Origin: an uncultured Methylocystaceae bacterium
GTDB taxonomy: Bacteria; Pseudomonadota; Alphaproteobacteria; Rhizobiales; Beijerinckiaceae
Direction: 5' to 3'
DNA: 55,300 nucleotides
Assembly (NCBI GenBank): GCA_903870245.1
Contig: CAIQCB010000050.1
Location: forward strand, 1-55,300
Within the stretch, counting starts at the first letter, position 1; every line of letters starts with the position of its first letter. Shown here in pieces: positions 30,247-42,685 of this stretch. The notes below the pieces were generated by a model, which saw only the letters and a list, made by a program, of their open reading frames with translations, did not search any database and was not told the DNA's origin. A program made the translations under genes and the position numbers.

Positions 30247-30627
30247 TTACTTGAGCTCGACCTTGGCGCCGACCTTTTCGAGGATCGCCTTGATCTTCTC
30301 GGCCTCTTCCTTGGAGGCGCCTTCCTTGACCGGTTTCGGCGCGCCCTCGACGAGGTCCTTGGCTTCCTTCAGGCCGAGGCCGGTGATGCCGCGGACTTCC
30401 TTGATGACTTCGATCTTCTTGTCGCCGGCCGAGGCCAGGATGACGTTGAACTCGGTCTTCTCTTCCACAGCCGCAGCGGCGCCGCCGCCAGCAGCCGGCG
30501 CTGCGGCGACCGCCACGGCGGCGGCGGCCGAAACGCCCCACTTCTCTTCGAGGAGCTTCGCCAGTTCGGCGGCCTCAAGAACGGTAAGGGCCGAGAGTTC
30601 TTCGACGATCTTTTCGAGATTAGCCAT
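30247..30627 (-). CDS. rplL: 50S ribosomal protein L7/L12
   Basis: The product is 126 residues with the standard layout: an N-terminal dimerisation helix region ([20 protein letters not shown]), an Ala/Val/Gly-rich hinge (residues 35-55), and a C-terminal factor-binding domain ([20 protein letters not shown] ... [13 protein letters not shown]). It forms the stalk that recruits translation GTPases. It is 45 bases downstream of rplJ and precedes rpoB. Confidence 0.97.
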   Translation of the reverse strand: MANLEKIVEELSALTVLEAAELAKLLEEKWGVSAAAAVAVAAAPAAGGGAAAAVEEKTEFNVILASAGDKKIEVIKEVRGITGLGLKEAKDLVEGAPKPVKEGASKEEAEKIKAILEKVGAKVELK

Positions 30628-30672
30628 GTTTTATGTCCTTTGAATTTGGCTCTGTCTGATTTGCATGCCTGC

Positions 30673-31188
30673 TCAGGCCGCGTCTCGTTTGGCGTAGGCC
30701 CCGAAAACGCGCGCCAGCTTCGCGGCCGGCGCGGTCGAGAGCTGGGCGATCTTGGTCGCGGGCGCCTGGATGAGGCCCACGAGTTTCGCGCGCAGTTCGT
30801 CGAGGGACGGCATGGTCGCAAGCGACTTCACGCTGTCCACGTTCAGGGCAGTCGGGCCCATGGCGCCGCCGAGGATGACAAATTTGTCATGATCCTTGGC
30901 GAAGGCCACGGCGACTTTCGGCGCCGCCACCGGATCGTCCGAATAGGCGATCAGGGTTGGCCCCTTGAGAAGGGGCGCAATCGAAGCGACGTCGGTGCCA
31001 TCGAGAGCGATCTTGGCGAGACGGTTTTTGGCGACCTGGACCGTCGCGCCCGCGTCACGCGCCTGCTTGCGCAGGTTCTGTAACTGGGCCACGGTCAGGC
31101 CGGAGTAGTGGGCGACAACGACAACGCCTGTCTTGGTAAAGACTTCGCGCAGCGCCGCGACCGCTTCTTTTTTCTCCGCTCTGTCCAC
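30673..31188 (-). CDS. rplJ: 50S ribosomal protein L10
   Basis: The product is 171 residues if started at GTG 31188, which has GGAGAG 7 bases upstream and gives the expected N-terminus ([17 protein letters not shown], with V read as initiator Met). An upstream GTG at 31203 in the same frame has no ribosome binding site. Typical L10 segments are [20 protein letters not shown] and [12 protein letters not shown]10 anchors L7/L12 to the ribosome and, in other bacteria, represses its own mRNA by binding the leader. A structured leader precedes it here. Confidence 0.95.
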   Translation of the reverse strand: MDRAEKKEAVAALREVFTKTGVVVVAHYSGLTVAQLQNLRKQARDAGATVQVAKNRLAKIALDGTDVASIAPLLKGPTLIAYSDDPVAAPKVAVAFAKDHDKFVILGGAMGPTALNVDSVKSLATMPSLDELRAKLVGLIQAPATKIAQLSTAPAAKLARVFGAYAKRDAA

Positions 31189-31204
31189 GGTTGCTCTCTC
31201 CACT

Positions 31205-31267
31205 GGCGGGATAATCCCGCCGGTTGCGACATGCCGGTTGCCGTTCCGCGGGAGCGGAGCAACCGGC
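31205..31267 (-). ncRNA. Candidate L10 leader (autoregulatory 5' UTR of rplJ)
   Basis: On the minus strand GCCGGTTGC (31267-31259) pairs with GCAACCGGC (31241-31233). They enclose TCCGC/GCGGA with a tetraloop and an asymmetric 3-base bulge, an arrangement like the L10-binding stem with its kink. A second perfect stem, GGCGGGA/TCCCGCC, follows at 31221-31205, close to the start region. Assignment as an L10 leader is by position and shape; I could not run a covariance model. Confidence 0.6.
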
Positions 31268-31680
31268 GCCGTAGATCCTGTCCCCGTTGCCCAGGGGCTT
31301 CGGTTCAGGGGGCGCGAACCAAATTCAAAGGACGCTCGCGAATAACGTCTGCGGCCCTGAAAATTCTTCCGTTTCCCCGTCTGTGCAGGCCGTTCGAGAA
31401 CCCCGGATTATCCGGCGTTTTCGAACCGATTGAGCCGCTTCGGGACAGTAAAGCCCCTGGCGTGCGCCGGCAGTCTCGGACAGGACATGGCCGGACGGGA
31501 CGCGAGGAATATCCCCGGATCCGCCGGCCTATCCGCCGCCATCCAAGCAAGTATATGATTTACCTGCGTTTCAGGCGGAAGCTTAAATTTGAGGACGAGG
31601 CCGCAATTCAGTCGTCAGCCCCGAATTGCGTTACATAATCGGATCGGCTTGTTTTGCCAAGCGTTAATTTTCGAATTGTG
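31268..31680. other. Intergenic stretch upstream of rplJ
   Basis: It lies between the leader hairpins and the stop codon of the small secreted-protein gene. I see no gene. The rplJ promoter should lie here. The expected nusG, rplK and rplA genes are not present. Confidence 0.5.
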
Positions 31681-32028
31681 TCAGCGGTCGGTTCTAAACT
31701 CCATCCGCACCCGACCTCTTCTGCCATGGCGGCCCCAGACATGATGTCGACCCTGGCCACGACCGCCGTGCGCCTGCCGGCCACCTTTGCCGCTCTCTGT
31801 CGCATTGAGAGGCGAGGCGATTTCATTTTTGTCGACGGCCTTGTCGCCCTCGCTGGCGACGCCTGGATAGCTCTTATTATGCTGGCTGCGCGTTGGGCCG
31901 AAAGAGGCAAGGCACAGATTATAAGCCTCCGGCTCCTTGATCTTTTCGCAATCGTCGATGCTGCGCGGTTCCGCTGCCGCCGGGCCGCAGATGACAGCGG
32001 CTATGGCGATCAAGAGAAGTGTTCGCAT
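31681..32028 (-). CDS. Small secreted protein, basic Arg/Gly-rich C-terminus
   Basis: The product is 115 residues with a signal peptide (MRTLLLIAIAAVICGPAAAE). The segment DDCEKIKEPEAYNLCLASFG carries two cysteines that probably form a disulfide. The C-terminal part is very basic and ends RRGRVRMEFRTDR, an ending I associate with a small exported protein family common in Hyphomicrobiales. It starts 4 bases after the pheT stop codon, so it is co-transcribed with pheST. Function is unknown. Confidence 0.7.
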   Translation of the reverse strand: MRTLLLIAIAAVICGPAAAEPRSIDDCEKIKEPEAYNLCLASFGPTRSQHNKSYPGVASEGDKAVDKNEIASPLNATESGKGGRQAHGGRGQGRHHVWGRHGRRGRVRMEFRTDR

Positions 32029-32032
32029 GATC

Positions 32033-34441
32033 CTACCTCAGGGTTGCCGCCGTTTTCTTTCCCGCCTCTGTGACAATTTTGAGAGCGATGGCCTCGATTT
32101 CCGGATCGGTGAGGGTTTTCTCGCGCGGCTGAAGGGTGACAGCGATCCCCACCGACTTTTTACCCTCCGGCACGCCGGCGCCTTCATAGACGTCGAAAAC
32201 GCTAACATCGACGATCAGCGCGCGGTCGGCCGCAGCCACCGCTTTCACCAGATCGCCAGCTGCGGTGGTTTTGTCGACAATGAAGGCGAAGTCGCGTGAT
32301 AGCGGCTGTAAATCTGAGATTTCGAGCTTGGACTTGATTTTCGTGGTCTTCGCCTTCGGAGGCGGCAACATGTCGAGAATGATTTCAAAGGCCGCAATCG
32401 GTCCCTCCACGTCCTGCTCAAGCAGGGTGCGCGGATGCAATTCGCCAAAATGACCGATTATCGCCTTCGGTCCGAACTGTAATGTCGCCGAGCGGCCGGG
32501 ATGCCACCAGTCCGGTCCGCCAGGAATGATCTGCAAGCCGCCGGTCGCGACGCCCAGCGCTTGCAGCAGAGTTATGGCGTCCTCGCGGGCGTCGAAAACG
32601 TCGGCGCGTTTCGGCTTTATCGACCAGTGACGGCCCGCGCCTGAAAGTCCGCGACGAACGCCGGCGGCGGCGAGGCGCTGTCCCTTGTCCGAGGGATCGA
32701 GGAAGATTTGTCCGACCTCGAATAACGCCTGATCGCCCAGCCCGCGCGCGACATTTCGCTGAGCGGCGGAGACAAGTCCCGGCAGAAGGCTTGGCCGCAT
32801 ATCGGAGAGATCCGCGGCGATCGGATTGGCAAGCTTGAGCGCCGTCGCGCCGCCGCCAAAGGCTTCCGCCTGCTCGCTGGAGACAAACGACCAGGTTACG
32901 GCTTCGACCAGCCCCTGACCGGCCAGCGCGCGACGCGCGGCGCGGGCGCGTTTCTGCATCAGGGTCAGAACGGCGGGCGCGACGCCGTCGGCGCGCGGCA
33001 AGGGCGTCGAGGGCACATTATCAACGCCATAAAGACGCACGATCTCCTCGACGATATCGGCCTTGCCTTCGATGTCAGGACGCCAGCCCGGCGCGGTGAT
33101 GCGGGCGCGCGTCTCATCGCCTTCAACGTTAAAACCGAGACGCTCCAGCAGCGACGCCGCCTGTTTTGGGCCAAGATCGACGCCGGCGAGGCGTTTGGTC
33201 TCGGACCACGGAAAATCGACGACGGTGCGTTCGCGCGGAACGGCGCCGACAAGAACAGGTTCGGAGGGCTCGCCGCCGCAAAGCTCCAGCACCAGTTGCG
33301 TCGCCAGTTCGAGGCCCGGCAGCGCGAAGGCAGGATCGACGCCACGCTCGAAGCGATAGCGCGCGTCGGTGACGATACCCAGCTTGCGACCGGTGTGGGC
33401 GATGTTCCGCGGGTCCCACAGGGCGCTTTCGATCAGCACGTCGGTCGTCTCTTCATCGCAGCCCGACGCTTCGCCGCCCATCACGCCGGCGATGGATTCG
33501 ACGCCATTGCTGTCGCAGATGACGACGATCGTATCGTCGAGTTCATGTGTCTTTCCATCAAGCGCGAGAAGCGATTCGCCCTTGACGGCGCGACGCACGA
33601 CCAGATCGCCCCTCACCTTTTTTGCATCGAAAACATGCAGGGGCCGGGCGCGGTCGAAGGTCAGATAATTGGTGATGTCGACCAGCGCATTGATCGGGCG
33701 CAGGCCGATGGCCCGCAGGCGCTCCTGCATCCACGCCGGGCTCGGGCCGTTTTTCACGCCGCGCACCAGACGCAGGCCGAAAAAGGGCACAAGATGTTTA
33801 TCGGCGTCCGAAAAATCCAGTTTCACGCCGACCGGGCAGGGGAATCGGCCGACAATCGGCAAGATCTCGCGCTCTTTCAGCACGCCAACGCCGGCCGCCG
33901 CCAGATCGCGTGCGATTCCGTACACCCCGGCGGCGTCGGCGCGATTGGGCGTCAGATTGATTTCGATCACCGGATCGTCGAGGCCCGCCCATTGCGCGTA
34001 GACCGCGCCGGTTGGCGCTGTCTCTGGCAGTTCGATGATGCCGTCGCTCTCGCTGGCAAGATCAAGCTCCTCGAAAGAGCAAAGCATACCGGCTGATTCG
34101 ACGCCGCGAATGACGCCCTTGGCGATCGTGATCTTCTTGGCGGGAATGTATGTGCCGGGCGGCGAGAAGACGGTCTTGAGGCCCTTGCGCGCATTGGGCG
34201 CGCCGCAGACGACCTGAACCGGAGCGCCGTCGCCTGTATCAACCATACAGACCTGGAGCTTGTCGGCGTTGGGATGGCGCTGCGCATCAAGCACATGCGC
34301 AATCCTGAAGGACGCGAGCTGCGCGGCGGGGTCATGCACATGCTCGACCTCAAGGCCGATGCGCGTCAATGTTTCGACGATCTCGGCGAGCGACGCGGAG
34401 GTATCGAGGTGATCCTTAAGCCAGGAGAGGGTAAATTTCAT
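32033..34441 (-). CDS. pheT: Phenylalanine--tRNA ligase subunit beta
   Basis: The product is 802 residues. Present are the N-terminal tRNA-binding domain ([36 protein letters not shown]), the B3/B4 editing region ([20 protein letters not shown]) and the C-terminal anticodon-binding ferredoxin-like domain ([18 protein letters not shown]). It forms an alpha2-beta2 enzyme with PheS, encoded 18 bases upstream, and attaches phenylalanine to tRNA-Phe. A small secreted-protein gene follows 4 bases later. Confidence 0.97.
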   Translation of the reverse strand: MKFTLSWLKDHLDTSASLAEIVETLTRIGLEVEHVHDPAAQLASFRIAHVLDAQRHPNADKLQVCMVDTGDGAPVQVVCGAPNARKGLKTVFSPPGTYIPAKKITIAKGVIRGVESAGMLCSFEELDLASESDGIIELPETAPTGAVYAQWAGLDDPVIEINLTPNRADAAGVYGIARDLAAAGVGVLKEREILPIVGRFPCPVGVKLDFSDADKHLVPFFGLRLVRGVKNGPSPAWMQERLRAIGLRPINALVDITNYLTFDRARPLHVFDAKKVRGDLVVRRAVKGESLLALDGKTHELDDTIVVICDSNGVESIAGVMGGEASGCDEETTDVLIESALWDPRNIAHTGRKLGIVTDARYRFERGVDPAFALPGLELATQLVLELCGGEPSEPVLVGAVPRERTVVDFPWSETKRLAGVDLGPKQAASLLERLGFNVEGDETRARITAPGWRPDIEGKADIVEEIVRLYGVDNVPSTPLPRADGVAPAVLTLMQKRARAARRALAGQGLVEAVTWSFVSSEQAEAFGGGATALKLANPIAADLSDMRPSLLPGLVSAAQRNVARGLGDQALFEVGQIFLDPSDKGQRLAAAGVRRGLSGAGRHWSIKPKRADVFDAREDAITLLQALGVATGGLQIIPGGPDWWHPGRSATLQFGPKAIIGHFGELHPRTLLEQDVEGPIAAFEIILDMLPPPKAKTTKIKSKLEISDLQPLSRDFAFIVDKTTAAGDLVKAVAAADRALIVDVSVFDVYEGAGVPEGKKSVGIAVTLQPREKTLTDPEIEAIALKIVTEAGKKTAATLR

Positions 34442-34459
34442 CTTGCTTCTCGTGGAGTC

Positions 34460-35539
34460 TTACGCGCTCAACCCGCCCGCAAGCGTCGGGAAATCGAGTG
34501 GCCGGAAGCCGTAATGCTCCAGCCAGCGGGTGTCGGCGTCAAAGAAGGCGCGCAAATCCGACATGCCGTATTTCAGCATGGCGAGACGATCGATGCCGAC
34601 GCCGAACGCGAAGCCCTGATGCACATCGGGATCGATGCCGCAGTTGCGCAGCACATTGGGATGCACCATGCCGCAGCCAAGAATCTCCATCCAATCCTCG
34701 CCTTCGCCGAAGCGGATTTCGCCGCCCTGACGCCGACACTGCACATCGACTTCCATTGATGGTTCGGTGAAGGGGAAAAAGGACGGACGCATCCGCAGCC
34801 TGACGCCCTTGACCTCGAAGAAGTTTTTAAGGAACTCCTCCAGCACCCATTTCAGGTGCCCCATGTGGGTGGTTTCGTCGATGACGAGGCCCTCCACCTG
34901 ATGGAACATCGGCGTGTGAGTCTGGTCGAAATCGCAGCGATAGACGCGTCCAGGGCAGATCACCCGGATCGGCGGTTTTTGCGCGATCATCGTTCGCACC
35001 TGCACCGGGCTGGTGTGTGTGCGCAGCAGTTTTTTCTCGCCTGCCTCCGGCGTGAGGAAAAACGTATCCTGCATCTCCCGGGCTGGATGGCCCTCGGGAA
35101 AATTGAGTTTGGTGAAGTTGAAATCGTCGCTTTCTATGTCCGGCCCTTCCGCCACCGCGAAGCCCATATCAGCGAAGATAACGCTCAGCTCCTCCATAAC
35201 CTGAGAGATCGGATGGATGCGGCCGCGCGTCAGTGGGCTGGTCGCCGTGGGGAGCGTCACGTCGAGGGTCTCGGCGGCGAGTCTCCTTTCGAGAGCTTCC
35301 TTGGCAAGCTCTGCGCGACGAGCGGCGAGCGCCTCGGTCGCTTTGTCTTTCAACAGGTTGATGCGGGCGCCTTCGGTCTTGCGCTCTTCGGGCGACATTT
35401 TGCCCAGTGTGGCGAGCAGGGCCGAAATCGCGCCTTTCTTGCCCAGAGCGGCGAGTCGCACGGCCTCAAGCGCGGCTTCGTCGGCTGCTTCGGCAATCTG
35501 GCGCAGGGTTTCCTGTTCGAGTGTCGCGATGTCGGTCAT
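34460..35539 (-). CDS. pheS: Phenylalanine--tRNA ligase subunit alpha
   Basis: The product is 359 residues from ATG 35539, matching the family length. An in-frame ATG at 35578 would add 13 residues, and neither start has a strong ribosome binding site. Catalytic class II motifs are visible: motif 2 [20 protein letters not shown] and motif 3 [14 protein letters not shown]. The N-terminal coiled coil is EEAV-type helical ([20 protein letters not shown]). It is followed directly by pheT. Confidence 0.96.
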   Translation of the reverse strand: MTDIATLEQETLRQIAEAADEAALEAVRLAALGKKGAISALLATLGKMSPEERKTEGARINLLKDKATEALAARRAELAKEALERRLAAETLDVTLPTATSPLTRGRIHPISQVMEELSVIFADMGFAVAEGPDIESDDFNFTKLNFPEGHPAREMQDTFFLTPEAGEKKLLRTHTSPVQVRTMIAQKPPIRVICPGRVYRCDFDQTHTPMFHQVEGLVIDETTHMGHLKWVLEEFLKNFFEVKGVRLRMRPSFFPFTEPSMEVDVQCRRQGGEIRFGEGEDWMEILGCGMVHPNVLRNCGIDPDVHQGFAFGVGIDRLAMLKYGMSDLRAFFDADTRWLEHYGFRPLDFPTLAGGLSA

Positions 35540-35604
35540 TTCCGGCCAAGGGTTCGGGATTTGGCCGGGTTCTGCCATGCGGGGGGCGGGATGTCGAGAA
35601 GCGG

Positions 35605-36585
35605 CTATCCCTGCGCTCTGCTGCGATGCGCGAAGACCTGCGCCAGCGCGCAGGAGGCGACGCGCGACGCCACGTCGTCAGCGCGGCTGGTGAGCACAAT
35701 CGGCACGCGGGCTCCGAGCACCAGCCCAGCGGTGTCTGCGCCGGCGAGGAACACCAGCTCCTTGGCCAGAATATTGCCGGCTACGAGATCAGGCGCGACC
35801 AGAATGTCCGGATCGCCGGCGACATCCGAGCGGATGTTTTTTTGGTCCGCCGCCTGACGCGAGATGGCGTTGTCAAACGCCAGCGGACCATCAATGTCAG
35901 CGCCGTTTATCTGTCCGCGATCAGCCATTTTACAGAGCGCCGCCGCCTCAATGGTCGAGGGGATTTTGCCCTCAACCGTCTCCACCGCCGAGAGGATTGC
36001 AACCTTGGGGCGGGCGACGCCGATTGCTTTTGCGAGATCAATGGCGTTGCGGACAATGTCGCGTTTGTCGTCGAGCGAAGGGGCGATGTTGATCGCCGCG
36101 TCGGTAACGAGAAGCAGCTTGTGATAGCCAGGCGTGTCGATAACGAAGACATGGCTGATGCGTCTTTCGGTCCGCAGGCCGGCGCCCTCCTGGACCACGG
36201 CGCGCATCACCTCATCGGTATGAAGGGAGCCCTTCATCATGGTCTGTAGCCTGCCGCGCCGCACCATCTCGACCGCCGTCGCAGCCGCCGCATGGCTATA
36301 GGGGGCTTCGACGATCTCGACGCCTTCGAGACTCAGTCCGGCGGCCTCGGCCACCGCCTCGATCTTGCCGCGCGGTCCAATCAGCGTTGGCAAGATCAAC
36401 CTGTTTTCACCTGCCGCCAAAGCGCCCTGAAGGGAAGGGGCGTCGCAAGGGTGGACAACGCCCATGCGCACGGGCGGCAAATCTCGGGCGCGTCGCACAA
36501 TCGCCTCCAGCAGAGCGCCGGGCTTGCGCCCGGACGCTCCGGCCTGCATTTGCAAAGGCGTATTGGCGGGCGAGGACGCGGTCAT
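35605..36585 (-). CDS. Phosphate acetyl/butyryltransferase family protein
   Basis: The product is 326 residues from ATG 36585, with AGGAG 7 bases before it. Typical PTA_PTB segments are [37 protein letters not shown], and the C-terminal [20 protein letters not shown]. Such enzymes interconvert acyl-CoA and acyl phosphate; the subgroup with this Met-Lys-Gly loop is often annotated as a phosphate acetyltransferase lacking the extra domains of classical Pta. No acetate kinase gene is adjacent. It lies between the metallopeptidase (13 bases) and pheS (65 bases) in the same direction. Confidence 0.88.
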   Translation of the reverse strand: MTASSPANTPLQMQAGASGRKPGALLEAIVRRARDLPPVRMGVVHPCDAPSLQGALAAGENRLILPTLIGPRGKIEAVAEAAGLSLEGVEIVEAPYSHAAAATAVEMVRRGRLQTMMKGSLHTDEVMRAVVQEGAGLRTERRISHVFVIDTPGYHKLLLVTDAAINIAPSLDDKRDIVRNAIDLAKAIGVARPKVAILSAVETVEGKIPSTIEAAALCKMADRGQINGADIDGPLAFDNAISRQAADQKNIRSDVAGDPDILVAPDLVAGNILAKELVFLAGADTAGLVLGARVPIVLTSRADDVASRVASCALAQVFAHRSRAQG

Positions 36586-36598
36586 GACAACTCCTGCT

Positions 36599-37375
36599 TC
36601 AAGGCGATGCGCCATATTTGTGAAGGTGGGCGCCATGGGCGGCGAGCCAGGCTTCTGCTCTATCGACGGCGGGGGACAGGCGATGCGCCAGCTTCCAGAA
36701 TTTCGGCGAATGATCGAGATGGACGAGATGCGCCACTTCATGCGCGGCAAGATAGTCAAGAACGAAGGGCGGCGCGAAAATCAGACGCCATGAAAAGTTC
36801 AGCGATCCGGCGGCGGAGCAGGAGCCCCAGCGGCTGATCGGGTCTCGTAGCCCGACGCTGCGTGGGGCGAGATCGAGCGTCAGGGTATGACGCGCGACAG
36901 CAGCTTCGAGATCGCGGCGCGCCTCGCGTTTCAAATGGTCGTGGATACGACGACTGACATGTTCGGCGCGCCCTGAGACGCAGAGAGCCATTCGTGGTTG
37001 CAGGCTGTCGTTTTGGGCTTCGTTGAGCGGCTCTGTCCAAACTACGCCGCGTTTTTCCGGGTGATGCTGCAGAAGGTGATCGACGCCGCGCAGGGGCAGT
37101 ATTGATCCGTGCGCGAAGGGGATGATTTCCGGCAGCCGGTTCAGACGCACGGCGATCCAGGCGGCGTTGCGTTCGGCGAAGGCTCGCGCCTCCTGAATGG
37201 AGGCGCGAGCCGGCATAGTCAAAACCGCATCGCGCGCAGCAAATCTCACCCGTAGGGTGAAACGACGCGCGGTTGGCGCACGGCGCAAGGTTACAACAAT
37301 GGTTTCACCAGCGTGAATTAGGGTCAGTAGCGAATTACGATCAGTCGCCGGAGTTTTGTGCGGGAAGCCGAACAT
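36599..37375 (-). CDS. YgjP-like zinc metallopeptidase domain protein
   Basis: The product is 258 residues. The metallopeptidase motif is AAHEVAHLVHLDHSPKFW (HExxH plus a downstream histidine). The preceding SRWGSCSAAGSLNFSWRLIF is the other family signature of the M48/YgjP (DUF45) group, often found next to type I restriction genes in other bacteria but not here. It lacks membrane segments and is probably cytosolic. The physiological substrate is unknown. It lies 47 bases after the SCO gene and 13 bases before the phosphate acyltransferase gene. Confidence 0.88.
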   Translation of the reverse strand: MFGFPHKTPATDRNSLLTLIHAGETIVVTLRRAPTARRFTLRVRFAARDAVLTMPARASIQEARAFAERNAAWIAVRLNRLPEIIPFAHGSILPLRGVDHLLQHHPEKRGVVWTEPLNEAQNDSLQPRMALCVSGRAEHVSRRIHDHLKREARRDLEAAVARHTLTLDLAPRSVGLRDPISRWGSCSAAGSLNFSWRLIFAPPFVLDYLAAHEVAHLVHLDHSPKFWKLAHRLSPAVDRAEAWLAAHGAHLHKYGASP

Positions 37376-37422
37376 GCGGCGTATGTTAACGAAACGCCCT
37401 GTGAGTCGCGAGCCCGAAAAAC

Positions 37423-38061
37423 TCAGAGATATTTCTCAAGATCCCGCGCCGCCTCGTTGGGTTTGCGGTCGACATTGAAAGTTTTGACGAAGCTGCCGTT
37501 TTTATCCATCAAATAAACGACGGTCGTGTGATCGACAGCATAGTCCCCGCCATTGCCCGGGGCGCGCTTGGCGTAGATGCGATATTCACGCAGCATTGGT
37601 TCGAGTTGTGGGCGCGGTCCTGTCAGACCGATGATGCGTGGGTCAAAATTCGACAGATAATCCTTGAGAGTCTCGGGCGAATCACGCTCCGGATCGACTG
37701 TCACGAAGAGCCCGCCGATTTTTGCCTGCGGGCCGAGCGCTCGAAGAACCTCCGACATTTCGAAAAGCGTCGTGTGGCAGACATCCGGACAATGCGTGTA
37801 GCCGAAGAAAACCAGAAAGGGCCGGCCGAGAAAATCCTGCTCGCTGACCTGTTGGCCATTATGCGCCGTCAGTTGAAAGGGACCGCCAATAGACGCGGTG
37901 GAGGTCGTCGGGGCCCGCTCGTTGGTGAACGACACAAAAACTGCAAACATCGCCGCGAAGACCACGCCGCCGGCAACCAGCAATCCCTTCGAGACAGACG
38001 GACCTCCCTCGCCGGCGCGTTTACCGGATTTTGGGCTGCTTTTCATCGGCGATTTCGACAT
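37423..38061 (-). CDS. SCO1/SenC family copper-binding redox protein
   Basis: The product is 212 residues. A single N-terminal membrane helix (GLLVAGGVVFAAMFAVFVSF) anchors a periplasmic thioredoxin-like domain. The copper/redox motif CPDVC sits in FFGYTHCPDVCHTTLFEM, and the conserved ligand histidine is in DYAVDHTTVVYLMD. SCO proteins deliver copper to the CuA centre of cytochrome c oxidase or act as thiol reductases. A second initiator Met (residue 6) is equally possible. The upstream gene encodes a small secreted protein in the same direction. Confidence 0.93.
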   Translation of the reverse strand: MSKSPMKSSPKSGKRAGEGGPSVSKGLLVAGGVVFAAMFAVFVSFTNERAPTTSTASIGGPFQLTAHNGQQVSEQDFLGRPFLVFFGYTHCPDVCHTTLFEMSEVLRALGPQAKIGGLFVTVDPERDSPETLKDYLSNFDPRIIGLTGPRPQLEPMLREYRIYAKRAPGNGGDYAVDHTTVVYLMDKNGSFVKTFNVDRKPNEAARDLEKYL

Positions 38062-38116
38062 GCGAGGCTTTCGGGGGGCAAACAGGTCAAAAAACTATCC
38101 TAGGGCCGCCGACGTT

Positions 38117-38494
38117 TCAGTCAACGAGGACAATGTGGGCGTCGTTGCACAGATCAACATCGCCGGAGTCCTTGATGTCTTCAAAAGACCAACGGGCGAG
38201 AAACGCGCAGCCCTGAGCGCCGACCAGCGGAAAGCTTGTCGCCCCGCCGGGCGGCAGAGGTTTTTCGAGCTTGCCGACGATGACCTCCGGCTTCATATCT
38301 TTGCCGGCCATCACAATCTCGAAGCTCAACAGCGCTACAGGACGCTTGTTATCAACGTTCACCATGGGGGAGGGTTTCGGCGCCATTGCTCTGGAGGCCG
38401 CCGGTTTGGGACGCGCCATGGCTGGCCCGTTTGCAGGCGTTAGAGCCAGCAGAAGTCCAGCAACGAAAATAAACTGAGCGGAACCACCACGCAT
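38117..38494 (-). CDS. Hypothetical secreted protein
   Basis: The product is 125 residues from ATG 38494, preceded by AAGGAAGA. A signal peptide ([20 protein letters not shown]) is followed by a Pro/Ala/Lys segment, then a compact domain with two cysteines ([32 protein letters not shown]). The end at DAHIVLVD and the conserved-looking [12 protein letters not shown] hint at a small beta-rich exported domain. It precedes the SCO gene by 55 bases and could be co-expressed with it. No family is recognised. Confidence 0.7.
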   Translation of the reverse strand: MRGGSAQFIFVAGLLLALTPANGPAMARPKPAASRAMAPKPSPMVNVDNKRPVALLSFEIVMAGKDMKPEVIVGKLEKPLPPGGATSFPLVGAQGCAFLARWSFEDIKDSGDVDLCNDAHIVLVD

Positions 38495-38650
38495 TACCGA
38501 TCTTCCTTTGATTTTCCGCAGTTTACCTTGCCGCGCGGTAATCGCCAACCCGGCTCTTATTCCCCCCAACAAAAACAGGTTCGACTGCCGGAGCGGTATA
38601 TTTCGTGTATTTTGGCGCTCTGTGATTCCCTCAAGCGAAAGCATTCTGCG

Positions 38651-40183
38651 ATGAGTGACGCCGCGCACGCCCTTCCGGGAAAAATTCTTGTCGGCGCGAC
38701 AGCCCCCGAAGCGACACGGGCCTTCCGATACCTGACGCTTTCCCTGGGCAATCGCCATGGATTGATCGCCGGAGCCACGGGCGGGGGAAAAACCGTATCA
38801 CTGCAATTGCTCGCTGAAGGCTTCGCAAATGCCGGCACGTCGGTTTTCATGGCCGACATCAAGGGCGATCTGGCGGGCCTGTCGCAGCCCGGTGACGGCA
38901 AGCCAGCGTTTGTCAGTCGTGCGAAGGAAATCGGCCTGGATTATACGCCAGATCGTTTCCCCGTCGTCTTCTGGGATATTTTCGGCGAACAGGGACATAC
39001 GGTTCGCGCCACCACCTCCCAGATGGGGCCGTTACTGCTCGCCCGCCTGCTCGATCTCAACGACACGCAGGAGGGTGTGCTCAACATCATCTTCAAGGTC
39101 GCCGACGATCAGGGCCTGCTGATGCTTGATCTCAAGGATTTGCGCGCCGTTATCAACCATGTCCAGGAAAACGCCACTGAGATCCGCAAGGCCTATGGCT
39201 CTGTCGCCTCGGCGTCCATCGGCGCCATACAACGCCAGTTACTGGTCCTGGAGTCTCAGGGCGCCGAGAATTTTTTTGGCGAACCCGCGCTGGAAATATC
39301 CGATTTCATCCGTGTTGATCGCGACGGACGTGGCGCGATCAATATTCTTGCCGCCGACAGACTGATGCGTTCGCCCCGCCTTTACGCCACCTTCCTGTTA
39401 TGGATGCTCTCGGAATTGTTCGAAGCGCTTCCGGAGGTCGGCGACCTCGACAAGCCGAAGCTGGTGTTCTTCTTCGACGAGGCGCATCTTTTGTTCGACG
39501 ACGCGCCGAAGGCGCTGCTTGGCGCCATCGAACAGGTGGTGCGCCTTATTCGCTCCAAGGGCGTTGGCGTTTATTTCGTTACCCAGAATCCGCTCGATGT
39601 GCCCGAAACTGTGCTTGGCCAGTTGGGAAATAGAATCCAACACGCGCTACGGGCCTTTACGCCGCGCGATCAAAAGGCGGTGCGCGCGGCGGCGTCGACA
39701 TTTCGGCAAAATCCGGCTTTCGATACCGAAGACGCGATTTTGCACCTGGGCGTCGGCGAGGCGCTGGTCTCCATGCTCGGCGACAAGGGTGCGCCTGAGG
39801 TTGTTGATCGGGTGCTGATCGCGCCGCCGTCGGCGCGTGTCGGGCCGATCACGCCCGCCGAGCGCGATGCAGCGATGATCAAGAGCCCGCTCACGGGAAA
39901 ATATGATCGGATGGTTGATCGCGAATCGGCTTTCGAGGTGCTGCGGGATCGCGCTGGCGGCGGAAGCGGAAAAGGCGACGCCATGGCTGAAGCGGCTGGC
40001 GCCGGCGGACTGATCGGCGCGCTGGGCGGCATTCTTGGCGGGCTATTCGGCAAAGCCAATAAAAAACGTCTGTCGCCGGCGGAGATCGCCCTGCGGTCGG
40101 CTGTGCAGTCAGCGGCCCGATCGGCCGGCACGCAAATCGCCAGACAAATCCTGCGCGGCGTGCTCGGCGGCATGAGCCGTTAG
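38651..40183 (+). CDS. HerA-like ATPase, DUF853 family
   Basis: The product is 510 residues from ATG 38651. Walker A is [20 protein letters not shown] and Walker B is [36 protein letters not shown] and [20 protein letters not shown] are family-diagnostic. DUF853 proteins are HerA/FtsK-type hexameric ATPases, presumed to act on DNA, with no clear physiological role. The Gly-rich C-terminal region ([20 protein letters not shown]) is characteristic too. It diverges from the small secreted-protein gene and converges with pyrG 9 bases away. No NurA nuclease gene is adjacent. Confidence 0.92.
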   Translation: MSDAAHALPGKILVGATAPEATRAFRYLTLSLGNRHGLIAGATGGGKTVSLQLLAEGFANAGTSVFMADIKGDLAGLSQPGDGKPAFVSRAKEIGLDYTPDRFPVVFWDIFGEQGHTVRATTSQMGPLLLARLLDLNDTQEGVLNIIFKVADDQGLLMLDLKDLRAVINHVQENATEIRKAYGSVASASIGAIQRQLLVLESQGAENFFGEPALEISDFIRVDRDGRGAINILAADRLMRSPRLYATFLLWMLSELFEALPEVGDLDKPKLVFFFDEAHLLFDDAPKALLGAIEQVVRLIRSKGVGVYFVTQNPLDVPETVLGQLGNRIQHALRAFTPRDQKAVRAAASTFRQNPAFDTEDAILHLGVGEALVSMLGDKGAPEVVDRVLIAPPSARVGPITPAERDAAMIKSPLTGKYDRMVDRESAFEVLRDRAGGGSGKGDAMAEAAGAGGLIGALGGILGGLFGKANKKRLSPAEIALRSAVQSAARSAGTQIARQILRGVLGGMSR

Positions 40184-40192
40184 AAGCGTTGT

Positions 40193-41833
<1,641 letters not shown>

Positions 41834-41939
41834 CTACCGTTTTTTGTGCCGCGTGAATAGCGGTTTATGGGGCCGGGGAAGTGACTCCCCAGCCGATCTG
41901 GATATGACTTGGTAAACCAGCGGAACCGGTCAGTTGTCG

Positions 41940-42569
41940 CTACCGGGTTGGCGCCGTCCATTTGATTGGCGGCGGCGCGGCAGGAGAAGTCGGCGTCGAT
42001 TGAGCTGCAGGCGCGGTGACTGCTGGAGCAGCTGCCCCGGGCGCTTCAACTTTCGGCGCTTCAGTTTTGGGAGCCTCCGCTTTCGGCTCCGGGGCGCGAG
42101 GGGCCTCAACCTTTGGCGGCTCAATCCCTGGCTTTACAGCGGCGGGCGCCGGAGCAGTCGGCGCGGGGGAGGGCGCAGACGACGGCGCTTGTTGCTGACG
42201 TTGCTGCTGGGCGCGTTGCAATTGATCGAAGATGCTCTCCTTGCCGGCTTCGGGGACTGGCGCAGTCTTGTCGCCCGGCTTGATCTCCTTGAGTTTAATG
42301 TCGCCCTGATTAATCGCCTTGGTCCAGTCGCCGCCATCCTCGACGCGTCTTTGCCAGGCAGGAATGACTGTGAGCGCGATACTCGTGAGGAAAAACGCCG
42401 TAGCGAGGATTCCCGTTGCCCGGGTCAGGGCGTTAGCTTGACCCCGGCCTGTGAACACGCCGCCCTGGCCACCCATTCCAAGTGCGCCGCCCTCGGATTT
42501 CTGATACAAAATAACGATGATCAGAGCGATGACCACCATCAGGTGGATCGCAAGAATAACCTGGGTCAT
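41940..42569 (-). CDS. secG: Protein-export membrane protein SecG with long Pro/Ala tail
   Basis: The product is 209 residues, against roughly 75-150 in most bacteria. The SecG core is at the N-terminus: helix 1 (ILAIHLMVVIALIIVILYQ), the conserved SEGGALGMGGQGGVFTGRGQ, then helix 2 (ATGILATAFFLTSIALTVI). After residue 80 comes a long disordered tail with a Gln-rich patch (QRAQQQRQQQAP) and repeated PKVEAP / PKAEAP / PKTEAP units. SecG is the accessory subunit of the SecYEG translocon. The tail may project into the periplasm or cytosol depending on topology. Its role is unknown. Confidence 0.93.
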   Translation of the reverse strand: MTQVILAIHLMVVIALIIVILYQKSEGGALGMGGQGGVFTGRGQANALTRATGILATAFFLTSIALTVIPAWQRRVEDGGDWTKAINQGDIKLKEIKPGDKTAPVPEAGKESIFDQLQRAQQQRQQQAPSSAPSPAPTAPAPAAVKPGIEPPKVEAPRAPEPKAEAPKTEAPKVEAPGAAAPAVTAPAAQSTPTSPAAPPPIKWTAPTR

Positions 42570-42685
42570 TTCAGTCCTTCCCTGACGCGGAGCGGCCCGA
42601 CGCCGGGCGCTCGACGCTCAATTCCGCCGCGCTTCTACACCATGACCGCCGACGCGCAAAGTCCGACCGTTGCGGACAAGTTTCC

